From positions 62,001-126,000 of the forward strand of contig NZ_LXVY01000004.1 in NCBI RefSeq assembly GCF_001650735.1: a stretch of DNA of 64,000 nucleotides. The letters are read 5' to 3'. Of this stretch, positions 17,635 to 26,514 are shown in pieces (the first letter of the stretch is position 1; each line of letters starts with the position of its first letter). Origin of the DNA: Sphingomonas sp. TDK1 (GTDB taxonomy: Bacteria > Pseudomonadota > Alphaproteobacteria > Sphingomonadales > Sphingomonadaceae). Below the pieces are notes generated by a model. The model saw only the letters and a list, made by a program, of their open reading frames with translations. It searched no databases and was not told where the DNA came from. Made by a program: the position numbers and the translations under genes.

Positions 17635-18692
17635 GGGATCAGGCGATCCGCGCGCAGCCGCGCGAACAGCGCGAAAAAGGCGTCGTCGGTAGGCTGATAG
17701 GCCGTGAAGCCGAGCCTTCGGCTCTTCGACATGTCGGTAACCACTTCGATCGGCCGCCCCAGATCGGCATCGGTATGCCAGGGCGAAGCAAGCCGTCCGA
17801 GCACCGGCTCCGCCAGCCCCTCTCGTTCGGCGATCTGCCGCCAAAGGCCGGCGTCGCCCGCCATCTGTGCCTCGAGCGGATGAACGGTGCCGTCAAACGG
17901 TGCCGGATCCAGACCGAACCAGCCGGCGATACGCCCCCACATCCATTGCCAGCGGAAAACGTCGCCATTCACGACGTTGAACGCCTGATCCCGCGCGGCG
18001 GGGGTTTCCGCTGCCCAGAGCAGATGGCGCGCGAGCTGGCCGGCATCGGTCATGTCGGTCAGGCCCGACCATTGGGCGGCGGATCCGGGGAACCGGAACG
18101 GACGGCCGGTCTCGCGGCAGAGCGTGGCATACACGGCAAGCGTCGTGCCCATGTTCATGGCGTTGCCCACGGCCTTGCCGATGACGGTGTGCGGGCGATG
18201 CACGCTCCAGGTGAAGCCGTCGCGCGCGGCAGCGGCGAACACTTCGTCTTCCTGCGCATAGTAGAAGTTGTCGACATCGAGCCGTCCCTGCTCCTCGCGG
18301 AACGGCGTTTGCGGCAGCACGCCCTTTCCATAGGCCTCAAACGGTCCGAGATAGTGCTTGAGGCCGGTCACCAAGGCGACGTGGCGGGGACCGCTTGGCG
18401 GTTGCAGCCCGTCCAGCAAGTTGCGCACCATCGCCGCGTTGACGCGAATATTTTCGGCCTCGCTGTCCTGCCGCAGCCAGGTGGTGAGGAACACCGCATC
18501 CGGCGACACATCGGCAAGTGCCCGTGCCGTCGCGGCGGCGTTCGTCAGATCCGCGGCGATCGGCGCCACGCCCGCTTGCGCCACAGGCCTGCGCGCCAGG
18601 CCGTGCACCGACCAGCCCTGCGCGACGAGAAGATCCGCGGTTGCGCTCCCGACGATGCCGCTGGCGCCTACCACCAATGCCGTCCTGGCCAT
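17631..18692 (-). CDS. PRISE-type SDR reductase (NAD(P)-binding)
   Basis: A 353-residue extended short-chain dehydrogenase. The Rossmann motif GASGIVGSATADLL lies near residues 8-21. Family traits of the progesterone 5-beta-reductase/iridoid synthase-like group are GLARRP after the second strand, LTTWLRQDSE, TGLKHYLGPFEAYG, and FYYAQEDEVF carrying the tyrosine of the active site. Such enzymes reduce activated C=C bonds of enones. The start after GGAGACAGAA is preferred over one four codons upstream. It is divergent from an HxlR regulator, the usual partner layout. Confidence 0.85.
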   Translation of the reverse strand: MARTALVVGASGIVGSATADLLVAQGWSVHGLARRPVAQAGVAPIAADLTNAAATARALADVSPDAVFLTTWLRQDSEAENIRVNAAMVRNLLDGLQPPSGPRHVALVTGLKHYLGPFEAYGKGVLPQTPFREEQGRLDVDNFYYAQEDEVFAAAARDGFTWSVHRPHTVIGKAVGNAMNMGTTLAVYATLCRETGRPFRFPGSAAQWSGLTDMTDAGQLARHLLWAAETPAARDQAFNVVNGDVFRWQWMWGRIAGWFGLDPAPFDGTVHPLEAQMAGDAGLWRQIAEREGLAEPVLGRLASPWHTDADLGRPIEVVTDMSKSRRLGFTAYQPTDDAFFALFARLRADRLIP

Positions 18693-18718
18693 TTCTGTCT
18701 CCATCTTGTGCTGGATCG

Positions 18719-18774
18719 GGAACTAGGCAGGCACCCGCGCCGCTTCTAGACGGCACCAAATCGGAACCTAGGCA
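18719..18774. promoter_or_regulatory. Direct repeat between PRISE gene and hxlR gene
   Basis: GGAACTAGGCA (18719-18729) and GGAACCTAGGCA (18763-18774) repeat 44 bp apart in the 99-bp divergent intergenic region. GGCACC and GGTACC lie around the second copy. A probable binding site for the HxlR regulator. Confidence 0.5.
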
Positions 18775-18791
18775 CCCAAAGGTACCCAGTC

Positions 18792-19172
18792 ATGCGTCCA
18801 GGATCGGTTGAATCGGAATGGCGGGAGGATTGCGGGCCGCGTCGCGTGCTGGCGCTGTTCGCCACCAAATGGACCAGCATGGTGCTCCACACCCTGCACG
18901 CCCGGCATGAAGGTGCGGCCCGCAGCGGCGTACTGCTGCGCAGCCTGCCCGGCATCTCGAAAAAGATGCTTACCCAGACCCTGCGGGACATGGAGGAAGC
19001 GGGCTTGATCGACCGGATCGTGCAGAACGCCGTACCGCCCGCCGTGGAATATCGGCTCACATCCCTTGGCCGTCGCTTCGTGGAACCGGTCGAGCTGCTC
19101 TATGCCTGGGGGCGTGACAATGCCGATGCACTCGACCAGCTCGGGAGCAGGCCCAGCGCACGCCGTGCATGA
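18792..19172 (+). CDS. HxlR-family transcriptional regulator
   Basis: A 126-residue winged-helix regulator. The HxlR pattern is clear: C-G-P-R near residue 14 (DCGPRRVLALFATKWTSMVL), then FxxL-like helices with LRSLPGISKKMLTQTLRDMEEAGLI (recognition helix about 52-76) and the wing VEYRLTSLG. HxlR proteins often sense redox state or electrophiles through the N-terminal cysteine, which is present here. It diverges from the PRISE reductase gene, which it probably controls. Confidence 0.93.
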   Translation: MRPGSVESEWREDCGPRRVLALFATKWTSMVLHTLHARHEGAARSGVLLRSLPGISKKMLTQTLRDMEEAGLIDRIVQNAVPPAVEYRLTSLGRRFVEPVELLYAWGRDNADALDQLGSRPSARRA

Positions 19173-19302
19173 TCCGTTTCTTGTCGGCGTAGTGCACGGA
19201 GAGCTTCGTGCGGGATCGGCGTGAAATCCTCCGTGATGCGACTTGATGCCGAGCGTGCGCGGCCATAGGACGTGAATAAATCGTACAAAAAGGATGATGG
19301 AT

Positions 19303-20229
19303 ATGTCGGAGCGGATTCGCCTGGGCCTCGTCGGCATCGGCAAGATTGCACGTGACCAGCATTTGCCCGCGCTGGCTGAAAGCGACCGGTTCGACCTGGT
19401 CGCGACCGCGAGCCGCCACGCATCCGTCGAGGGAGTCGCGGCCCACAAGGACATCGAGTCGCTGATCGCCGCCGGGCACGGTCTGACCGCGGTCTCGCTC
19501 TGCACCCCTCCCGAAGGCCGCTATGACCAGGCACGGATAGCGATCGAGGCCGGGCTGAACGTCATGCTCGAAAAGCCGCCCGCCGCGACGCTGACCGAAA
19601 TCGCCGATCTGGCCGAGCGGGCGCAGGCGAACGGCGTCACGTTGTTCACCACCTGGCATTCGCGGGAGGCGGCGGGCGTGCAGCCCGCCAAGGACTGGCT
19701 GGCCGACAAGCGGATCGAGGCAGTGCGGATCGCCTGGCGCGAGGACATCCGTCGCTGGCATCCGGGCCAGGAATGGATCCTTGCGGCGGGCGGCTTCGGC
19801 GTGTTCGACCCCGGAATCAACGCCCTGTCCATCGCGACCAAGATCCTGCCGGGCGCGCTGCTGCTCGATTCGGCCTGGATGGAAGTCCCCGAAGGACGCG
19901 CCTCGCCGCTTCGCGCAAAGCTGCACATGCGCAGCGCGGGTGCACCGGTGACCGCCGAGTTCGATTTCCTTCAGACGGGGCCCCAGACCTGGGACATCGA
20001 GATCGATACCGACGCGGGCATGCTGCGCCTTGCCATGGGGGGCAGCATCCTCCAATTGCCCGGAGAGGACGAGCAGAAGGCGCCGGACCGCGAATATGCG
20101 CGGCTCTACGCACGCTTCGCGGAGCTGGTGGCCGCGGGGAAAAGCGATGTCGACGTGCGTCCGCTCCAGCTGGTCGCGGATGCCTTCCTGGTAGGCGCGC
20201 GGGCGATCGGCGAGACGTTCGAATTCTGA
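19303..20229 (+). CDS. gal: D-galactose 1-dehydrogenase (Gfo/Idh/MocA family)
   Basis: A 308-residue NAD(P)-dependent oxidoreductase. The nucleotide-binding motif is GLVGIGKIARDQHLPAL (residues 6-22) and the catalytic lysine lies in EKPPA (about residue 91). Size, the DQHLPA segment and the WREDIRRWHPGQEW block match bacterial D-galactose/L-arabinose 1-dehydrogenases, which make the aldonolactone. The position beside dgoKA supports galactose as substrate. Three in-frame ATGs occur at 19294, 19297 and 19303; the last is best spaced from AAAAAGG. Confidence 0.85.
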   Translation: MSERIRLGLVGIGKIARDQHLPALAESDRFDLVATASRHASVEGVAAHKDIESLIAAGHGLTAVSLCTPPEGRYDQARIAIEAGLNVMLEKPPAATLTEIADLAERAQANGVTLFTTWHSREAAGVQPAKDWLADKRIEAVRIAWREDIRRWHPGQEWILAAGGFGVFDPGINALSIATKILPGALLLDSAWMEVPEGRASPLRAKLHMRSAGAPVTAEFDFLQTGPQTWDIEIDTDAGMLRLAMGGSILQLPGEDEQKAPDREYARLYARFAELVAAGKSDVDVRPLQLVADAFLVGARAIGETFEF

Positions 20230-20231
20230 GC

Positions 20232-20271
20232 GCGTCCGCCTGCATCTGCCTGCGGACGCAGCGGATGCAGG
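20232..20271 (+). terminator. Interlocked hairpins after the galactose dehydrogenase gene
   Basis: GCGTCCGC/GCGGACGC (20232-20259) and CCTGCATC/GATGCAGG (20239-20271) interleave: the left arm of the second stem lies in the loop of the first. No T-run follows. It could be a terminator-like structure or an H-type pseudoknot. Confidence 0.45.
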
Positions 20272-20425
20272 CAAGCCCTGGACGACATGTCGCAGTCGCT
20301 ACGTCTTTCGACATATTTTGCGACAACTCTTTTATGGCACTGCGGAAACGTGGCATCTAATGCCGAGTTTGGCAGTGACCGGTGGTTCGGTATTCCTCGG
20401 GCCACCCCTAAGCGGGTTCTGAAAT

Positions 20426-21658
20426 TTGAACGCTCCGACCAGCTATGGCCGTTCGGGCCTGATCGTCTTTGCATCGGCCCTGCTCCTCGCCTCGTGCAGC
20501 GGGGGCGATAGTGCGGGCAAGCAGGGCGGCCGCAAGGGCCCGTCGGGCCCGGCGCAGGTCGGCTATGTGGTGGTGCAGCCGAGCAGCGTTCCGGTTACCA
20601 CGGAACTGGCCGGTCGCGTCACCGCATTCCAGTCCTCCGAGGTACGGCCGCAGGTGGCGGGCATCGTGCAACGCCGTTTCTTCCAGGAAGGCACGATCGT
20701 CCATCAGGGGCAGACGCTCTATCAGATCGATCCCAGCCTGTATCAGGCGAGCACCGCGCAGGCCCAGGCCAATCTGCAGAACGCGCAGGCCAATCTGGAG
20801 GCCGCGCGGATCAAGGCCGATCGCTACAAGCCGCTCGCGGCGATGCAGGCGGTGAGCCAGCAGGACTATACGGACGCCGTCGCCGCGTCGCGCCAGGCGG
20901 CCGCACAGGTGGCGCAGCAGCGCGCCGCGCTGCAGACCGCACGGATCAACCTGCGCTTCACCAAGGTCCCCGCTCCGATCACCGGCCGGATCGGCCGCAG
21001 CCTCGTCACCGAAGGCGCGCTGGTCACCACCAACCAGACCGATCCGATGACGACGATCCAGCGGCTGGATCCCATCTATGTCGACATCCAGCAGTCGAGC
21101 GCCGACATGCTGGCGCTGCGCAAGGCGCTGGCGAAGGACGGCATCACCCCTGCCAGCGCGGCCGTTCGGCTGAAGCTGGAAGACGGTAGCGATTACGAGA
21201 TGGCCGGTACGGTCGAATTCTCCGAGGTGATGGTGAACGAAAGCACCGGCACCGTCACGCTGCGCGCCCGCTTCGCCAACCCCCAGAACATCCTGCTGCC
21301 AGGCATGTTCGTCCGCGCACTGTTCGCGCAGGCGATCGATACCCAGGCGTATCTCGTGCCGCAGGCAGGCGTGTCGCGTGATCCGAAGGGCAATGCGACC
21401 GTCTATGTCGTCGGGCCCGGCAACAAGGCTGTAGCGCGCACCGTCGTCGCCGATCGCACGGTCGGGCAGAACTGGGTGATCACCCAGGGGCTGGCGCCGG
21501 GCGACAAGGTGATCGTGCAGGGCACGGCGAACCTCAAGCCGGACATGGACATCAAGCCGGTGCCTGCCAACACGCCGCAAAAGATCGAGCCGCCCAAGAA
21601 GGGCCAGGGGCAAGGCGGCGCCCAGACGAAGGGCGGCAGCCAGGCCAAGGCGGGCTGA
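20426..21658 (+). CDS. RND efflux periplasmic adaptor lipoprotein (AcrA/MexA type)
   Basis: A 410-residue membrane-fusion protein linking the inner-membrane pump to the outer-membrane channel. The signal peptide ends in the lipobox LLASC (C24). The lipoyl-like halves (VRPQVAGIVQRRFFQEGTIVHQGQTLYQIDP), the alpha-helical hairpin (about residues 110-170) and beta-barrel segments (PITGRIGRS, LPGMFVRALF) follow in family order. The C-terminus is rich in Gly, Gln and Lys. A TGA six bases upstream leaves TTG as the only start that keeps the signal peptide. First gene of a three-gene efflux operon. Confidence 0.94.
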   Translation: MNAPTSYGRSGLIVFASALLLASCSGGDSAGKQGGRKGPSGPAQVGYVVVQPSSVPVTTELAGRVTAFQSSEVRPQVAGIVQRRFFQEGTIVHQGQTLYQIDPSLYQASTAQAQANLQNAQANLEAARIKADRYKPLAAMQAVSQQDYTDAVAASRQAAAQVAQQRAALQTARINLRFTKVPAPITGRIGRSLVTEGALVTTNQTDPMTTIQRLDPIYVDIQQSSADMLALRKALAKDGITPASAAVRLKLEDGSDYEMAGTVEFSEVMVNESTGTVTLRARFANPQNILLPGMFVRALFAQAIDTQAYLVPQAGVSRDPKGNATVYVVGPGNKAVARTVVADRTVGQNWVITQGLAPGDKVIVQGTANLKPDMDIKPVPANTPQKIEPPKKGQGQGGAQTKGGSQAKAG

Positions 21659-21664
21659 GCCCCC

Positions 21665-24600
21665 ATGTCCCGCATCTTCATCGATCGGCCGATCTTTGCC
21701 TGGGTACTCGCCATCATCGTGATGCTGATGGGCCTGGGCGCGATCTTCTCGCTGCCCATCGCGCAATATCCGGACATCGCGCCCCCGCAGGTCAACATCC
21801 GCGCCACCTATCCCGGCGCCTCGGCGGAGACGGTGCAGAACAGCGTCACCCAGGTGATCGAGCAGCAGCTGAGCGGCATCGACGGGCTGCTCTATTTCAG
21901 CAGCTCGTCCACCTCGCGCGGCCAGGTGACGATCTCGGCGACCTTCGAGAAGGGGACCAACCCGGACATCGCCCAGGTGCAGGTGCAGAACAAGGTGCAG
22001 CAGGCGCTGTCCCGCCTGCCCCAGCAGGTGCAGCAGCAGGGCCTGACCGTCACCAAGTCGAACCCCGACTTCCTGATGATCGTCGGCGTCTATGACTCGA
22101 CCGATCAGAAAACCAATCTTGACGTCTCGGACTGGCTCGCCTCCAACCTGCAGGATCCGCTGTCGCGGATCGAGGGTGTGGGTGACACCAACGTGTTCGG
22201 CGCCCCTTATGCGATGCGCATCTGGCTCAACCCCGCGCGGCTTTCGAGCTACGGGCTGATCCCGAACGACATCATCACCGCGATCCAGAACCAGAACACC
22301 GAAATCGCCGCGGGCGAACTGGGCGGCCAGCCCATGCCGCAAGAGCAGATGCTCAACGCCACGGTGACCTCGCAGTCACGGCTGCAGACCCCCGAACAGT
22401 TCGCCAACATCATCGTGAAGACCGATCCGACCGGTGCCGCGGTGAAGCTGCGCGACGTCGCCCGGGTCGAGCTTGGCTCGGACAATTACAACTCCTCCAG
22501 CCGCATCAACGGCCATCCGGGTGCCGGCCTCGCCATCTCGCTGTCCCCGGGTGCCGACGCACTCAAGACCGCCGACCTCGTCAAGCAGCAGGTCGAGGCG
22601 GCCTCGAAGGGCTTCCCGCCGGGCTTCAAATACGCCTACGCCAACGACACCACCGGCTTCATCAAGCTCTCGATCGAGGAAGTGGTGAAGACGCTGCTCG
22701 AGGCGATCGTGCTCGTCGTCATCGTGATGTTCGTCTTCCTGCAGAGCTGGCGCGCGACACTGGTGCCGGCGATCGCGGTGCCGGTGGTGCTGCTCGGCAC
22801 CTTCGGCGTGTTCTACGCGCTCGGCTTCTCGATCAACACGCTCACGCTCTTCGGCCTCGTCCTCGCCATCGGCCTGCTCGTCGACGACGCGATCGTCGTC
22901 GTCGAGAATGTCGAGCGCCTGATGGAAGAGAATCCGGACATGACGCCGCGCGAGGCGACGATCCGCTCGATGGACGAGATCCAGGTGGCGCTGGTCGCGA
23001 TCGCGCTGGTGCTGTCGGCGGTGTTCCTGCCGATGGCGTTCTTCGGCGGCTCGACCGGCGTGATCTATCGCCAGTTCTCGGTGACGATCGTCTCCGCCAT
23101 GGTCCTGTCGGTGCTCGTCGCGCTGGTGCTGAGCCCCGCGCTCACGGCGACGCTGCTCAAGCAGAAGAGCCAGGAAAAGGACATCGAGGACACCTGGTTC
23201 GCCCGTAAATTCCCCTGGGTCGGGCGCGGCCTGACCACGGCCAAGACCACGTTCAACAACGGATTCGACCGCGGCGTCGAGCGCTACACAGCCTGGGTGC
23301 AGGCGGTGATCCACCGCAAGTGGATCTTCCTGCTGCTCTACGTCGCGGTGTGCGCCGTGCTGGTGCTGATGTTCGTCCGCCTGCCCACCGGCTTCCTTCC
23401 GACCGAGGACCAGGGCGCGGCCTCGCTCCAGATCCGCCTGCCCGCCGGCGCCACCATGTCGCGCACCCGCGAGGTGCAGCTGGCGGTGGAGAAGTATTTT
23501 CTCACCAAGGAAGCCAAGAACGTCTCGGTGATGTTCTCGGTCGCGGGCGGCGGTGGCGGCGGCGGCCCCGCCGGCCAGAATACCGGCCAGGGCTTCCTCA
23601 ACTTCGCCGACTGGTCCGATCGCAAGGGCCAGGAAAACAGCGCGGACGGCATCGTCAACCGCGCATCCGCCGCCTTCCGCAACTTCCGCGACGCGCAAGT
23701 CTTCGCGCTGGTGCCGCCGGCGATCCGCGGCCTCGGCCAGTCGACCGGCTTCACCATGGAGCTGCTCAATTCCAGCGGCATGCCGCGCGAGCAATTCCTG
23801 GCGGCACGCGACAAGCTGCTCGCGGCCGCAATGGCCGATCCGGAACTCGCCGCCGTCCGCCTGACCGACCTGCCCGACGTGGCCACGCTCAAGGTCAACC
23901 TGGACCAGCAGAAGCTCGCCACGCTGGGCCTGTCCCAGGCCGATGTGAACTCGACGCTGTCGACCGCCTGGGGCGGCCGCTACGTCAACGACTTCATCGA
24001 CCGCGGCCGCGTGAAGCGCGTTTATGTGCAGGGCGATGCCCCCTATCGCTCGGAGCCGAGCGACCTCGCGCAATGGTTCGTGCGCAGCAGCAACGGCCAG
24101 ATGGCGCCGTTCACCTCCTTCGCCTCGACCAGCTGGGCGACCGCGCCGACCTCGATGGCGCGGTTCAACGGCGTCCAGTCGTTCGAGTTCAGCGGCCAGG
24201 CGGCGCCCGGCAAGAGCTCGGGCGAGGCGATGAAGCGCATCGCCGAACTCGCCGCGCAGATCCCCGGCACCAGCGTCGCCTGGGCGGGCCTGTCCTACCA
24301 GGAACGGCTCTCCTCGGGCCAGGCGCCGCTCCTGTACGGCGTGTCGCTGCTGGTCGTGTTCCTCTGCCTCGCCGCGCTCTACGAAAGCTGGTCGATCCCG
24401 ATCGCGGTACTGCTGATCATTCCGCTGGGCCTGGTCGGCGCGATCTTCGCGGTGACGCTGCGGGGCTTGCAGAACGACGTCTATCTGCAGATCGGCCTGC
24501 TCACCACCATGGGTCTGGCTGCGAAGAACGCGATCCTCATGATCGAGTTTGCCGAACAAGCGGAGAAGCAGGGCAAGCGGGTGATCGAGGCAGCGCTGGA

Positions 24601-24865
24601 CGCCGCACGGATCCGCCTCCGCCCGATCCTGATGACCAGCCTCGCCTTCATCTTCGGCGTGCTGCCACTTGCCATCTCCACCGGCGCCGGCGCCAACAGC
24701 CGGGTCGCGATCGGCACCTCGGTGATCGGCGGCATGCTGACCGCGACGATCCTCGCGATCTTCTACATCCCGCTGTTCTTCGTGCTCGTCCGCCGCGGCG
24801 TGCGCGACGGCCTGGCCGCGCTGCGCAACCGCCGCCATCGCAACACCCCGGAGGCCCAGGCATGA
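21665..24865 (+). CDS. RND multidrug efflux permease (HAE1 family, AcrB/MexB type)
   Basis: A 1066-residue proton-driven inner-membrane pump. The opening MSRIFIDRPIFAWVLAIIVM and YPDIAPPQVNIRATYPGAS are family hallmarks. Twelve transmembrane helices are laid out as 1 + 5 and 1 + 5 around two large periplasmic loops. The TM4 proton-relay motif GLLVDDAIVVVENVERLM carries the paired aspartates. A Gly-rich loop (GGGGGGGPAGQ) lies near residue 628. It starts 6 nt after the adaptor stop and overlaps the channel gene by 4 nt. Confidence 0.97.
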   Translation: MSRIFIDRPIFAWVLAIIVMLMGLGAIFSLPIAQYPDIAPPQVNIRATYPGASAETVQNSVTQVIEQQLSGIDGLLYFSSSSTSRGQVTISATFEKGTNPDIAQVQVQNKVQQALSRLPQQVQQQGLTVTKSNPDFLMIVGVYDSTDQKTNLDVSDWLASNLQDPLSRIEGVGDTNVFGAPYAMRIWLNPARLSSYGLIPNDIITAIQNQNTEIAAGELGGQPMPQEQMLNATVTSQSRLQTPEQFANIIVKTDPTGAAVKLRDVARVELGSDNYNSSSRINGHPGAGLAISLSPGADALKTADLVKQQVEAASKGFPPGFKYAYANDTTGFIKLSIEEVVKTLLEAIVLVVIVMFVFLQSWRATLVPAIAVPVVLLGTFGVFYALGFSINTLTLFGLVLAIGLLVDDAIVVVENVERLMEENPDMTPREATIRSMDEIQVALVAIALVLSAVFLPMAFFGGSTGVIYRQFSVTIVSAMVLSVLVALVLSPALTATLLKQKSQEKDIEDTWFARKFPWVGRGLTTAKTTFNNGFDRGVERYTAWVQAVIHRKWIFLLLYVAVCAVLVLMFVRLPTGFLPTEDQGAASLQIRLPAGATMSRTREVQLAVEKYFLTKEAKNVSVMFSVAGGGGGGGPAGQNTGQGFLNFADWSDRKGQENSADGIVNRASAAFRNFRDAQVFALVPPAIRGLGQSTGFTMELLNSSGMPREQFLAARDKLLAAAMADPELAAVRLTDLPDVATLKVNLDQQKLATLGLSQADVNSTLSTAWGGRYVNDFIDRGRVKRVYVQGDAPYRSEPSDLAQWFVRSSNGQMAPFTSFASTSWATAPTSMARFNGVQSFEFSGQAAPGKSSGEAMKRIAELAAQIPGTSVAWAGLSYQERLSSGQAPLLYGVSLLVVFLCLAALYESWSIPIAVLLIIPLGLVGAIFAVTLRGLQNDVYLQIGLLTTMGLAAKNAILMIEFAEQAEKQGKRVIEAALDAARIRLRPILMTSLAFIFGVLPLAISTGAGANSRVAIGTSVIGGMLTATILAIFYIPLFFVLVRRGVRDGLAALRNRRHRNTPEAQA

Positions 24866-26391
24866 AGCGCGCGCTGACGCTCCTCACCACCGCCGCGCTC
24901 GCGGGTTGCTCGATGGCGCCCAAGGACGTGCGCCCCGCCGCGCCCGTGCCGCCGAGCTGGCCGGTCGGCGATTCCTATCTGCGGACGAGCGAGGCGACCC
25001 TGCCCGCGCTCCCCTGGCGCGAGGTGTTCCGTGACGCGCGGCTGCAGGCGCTGATCGAGCAGGCGCTCGTCAACAACCGCGACCTGCGCGTGGCAGCGGC
25101 CAACATCGCGGCGGCGCGCGCGCAGTATCGCATCCAGCGCGGCGCGCAGTTTCCCGAAGTGGATGCCAGCGCGGGCGTCACCGAGCGGCGAGGCAATGTG
25201 ACCACCATCGGCAACGGCGCGAACGGAGGCAACACCGGCGGCACCGGTACAGGCGGCAATGTAGGCGGCGCGGGCGCGGGCGGCGGCGGCAACGGCCTGC
25301 GCACCAACTATTCGACTCAGATCGGTATCACCGGTTTCGAACTCGACCTGTTCGGTCGCCTCGCGTCCCTCACGCGGGTTCAGCAGAATACCTATTTCGC
25401 GACGGAGGCCGGCGCCCGCGCGACGCGGCTGACGCTGGTCGGCGACATCGCGACCGCATGGCTCAACTACGCCTCCGACGCGAGCCTCCTCGCCGTGGCC
25501 CAGCAGACGGCGAAGAGCGCGGAAGACAGCGTACGCCTCACCCGTGCCCGACTGGAAGGCGGCATAGCCCCCCGCACCGACCTCCGTCAGGCCGAGCAGA
25601 CGCTTGCCACCGCCCAGAACGACGTCGCGCGCCAGACCACGGCGCTGGCGCAGGACGTGAACGCGCTGCGGTTGCTCGCCGGATCAGAGATCGACCCGGC
25701 GCTGCTTCCCGTCTCGATCGAGCAGGCGGCCGCGACCATCGCAGCAGTACCGGCGGGGCTGGATTCGGGTATCCTGCTGCGTCGCCCGGACGTTGTGCAG
25801 GCCGAATATCAACTGCGCGCCGCCAACGCGCAGATCGGTGCGGCACGCGCAGCGCTGTTCCCGCGGATCAGCCTGACGAGCGTCCTGGGTTTCGCCAGTA
25901 CGGCGCTGTCCAGCCTGTTCAACGGCGACGCGTTCAATTGGCAGGCAGGCGGCAACGCGAGCTATGCGATCTTCCGTGGCGGCGCCGCGCGCGCCAGCGT
26001 GCAGCTGAGCGAGGCCCAGCAACAGGCTGCCGTCGCCAGCTACGAACGCGCGATCCAGACAGCCTTCCGGGACGTGGCCAACGCACTGGCGACCCGCGGG
26101 ACGATCGACGCCCAGCTGCGTGCAACCCAGCTCCAGGCCGATGCGGCCGCAGACACATATCGGCTGAGCGAGGCACGGTATCGTGGCGGAATCGACACGT
26201 TCCTGCAGAGCCTGGTTTCGCAGCGCTCGCTATATTCGGCGCAGCAGCAGCTGGTGACGGTGCAGCTGACTGCGGCGACGAACCGGGTAAACCTTTACCG
26301 CGCGTTGGGTGGCGATTCGCAGCTGGATGTGACGCAGCAAGGCCCGCAGCCGGCAAATGGCGGCGGAACGACGGCGAATCCAGGCGGTTGA
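24862..26391 (+). CDS. Outer-membrane efflux channel lipoprotein (NodT/OprM family)
   Basis: A 509-residue TolC-like channel. The lipobox is LAGCS (C16), followed by the helical repeats of the family (NNRDLRVAAANIAAARAQYRIQ; LLRRPDVVQAEYQLRAANAQIGAARAALFPRISLT). A glycine/asparagine-rich insert of about 28 residues near 118-146 falls where the first outer-membrane strands form an extracellular loop. Overlap with the pump gene is ATGA. Together the three genes encode a complete tripartite pump; substrates cannot be told from sequence. No local regulator is adjacent. Confidence 0.94.
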   Translation: MKRALTLLTTAALAGCSMAPKDVRPAAPVPPSWPVGDSYLRTSEATLPALPWREVFRDARLQALIEQALVNNRDLRVAAANIAAARAQYRIQRGAQFPEVDASAGVTERRGNVTTIGNGANGGNTGGTGTGGNVGGAGAGGGGNGLRTNYSTQIGITGFELDLFGRLASLTRVQQNTYFATEAGARATRLTLVGDIATAWLNYASDASLLAVAQQTAKSAEDSVRLTRARLEGGIAPRTDLRQAEQTLATAQNDVARQTTALAQDVNALRLLAGSEIDPALLPVSIEQAAATIAAVPAGLDSGILLRRPDVVQAEYQLRAANAQIGAARAALFPRISLTSVLGFASTALSSLFNGDAFNWQAGGNASYAIFRGGAARASVQLSEAQQQAAVASYERAIQTAFRDVANALATRGTIDAQLRATQLQADAAADTYRLSEARYRGGIDTFLQSLVSQRSLYSAQQQLVTVQLTAATNRVNLYRALGGDSQLDVTQQGPQPANGGGTTANPGG

Positions 26392-26429
26392 CCGAACGCC
26401 CCTGCTTGTGGCAGGCGCATCGGCAGCGG

Positions 26430-26503
26430 GCGGGTATAGCACAATGGTAGTGCAGCAGCCTTCCAAGCTGAATACGCGGGTTCGATTCCCGCTACCCGCT
26501 CCA
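26430..26503 (+). tRNA. tRNA-Gly (anticodon TCC)
   Basis: A 74-nt cloverleaf: acceptor GCGGGTA/TACCCGC, anticodon loop CTTCCAA, T-arm GCGGGTTCGATTCCCGC, discriminator T and encoded CCA. It decodes GGA/GGG and lies between the efflux operon and hemW. Confidence 0.97.
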
Positions 26504-26514
26504 GTCCTTGCCCC

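Noticed and set aside
22376..24838. 820-codon minus-strand frame opposite the RND pump
   Set aside because: His/Arg/Asp-rich shadow of a gene whose identity is certain.
26430..26503. tRNA-Gly as an integration site for an island
   Set aside because: No repeat of the tRNA 3' end was seen in the flanks, and the genes on both sides are standard chromosomal ones.
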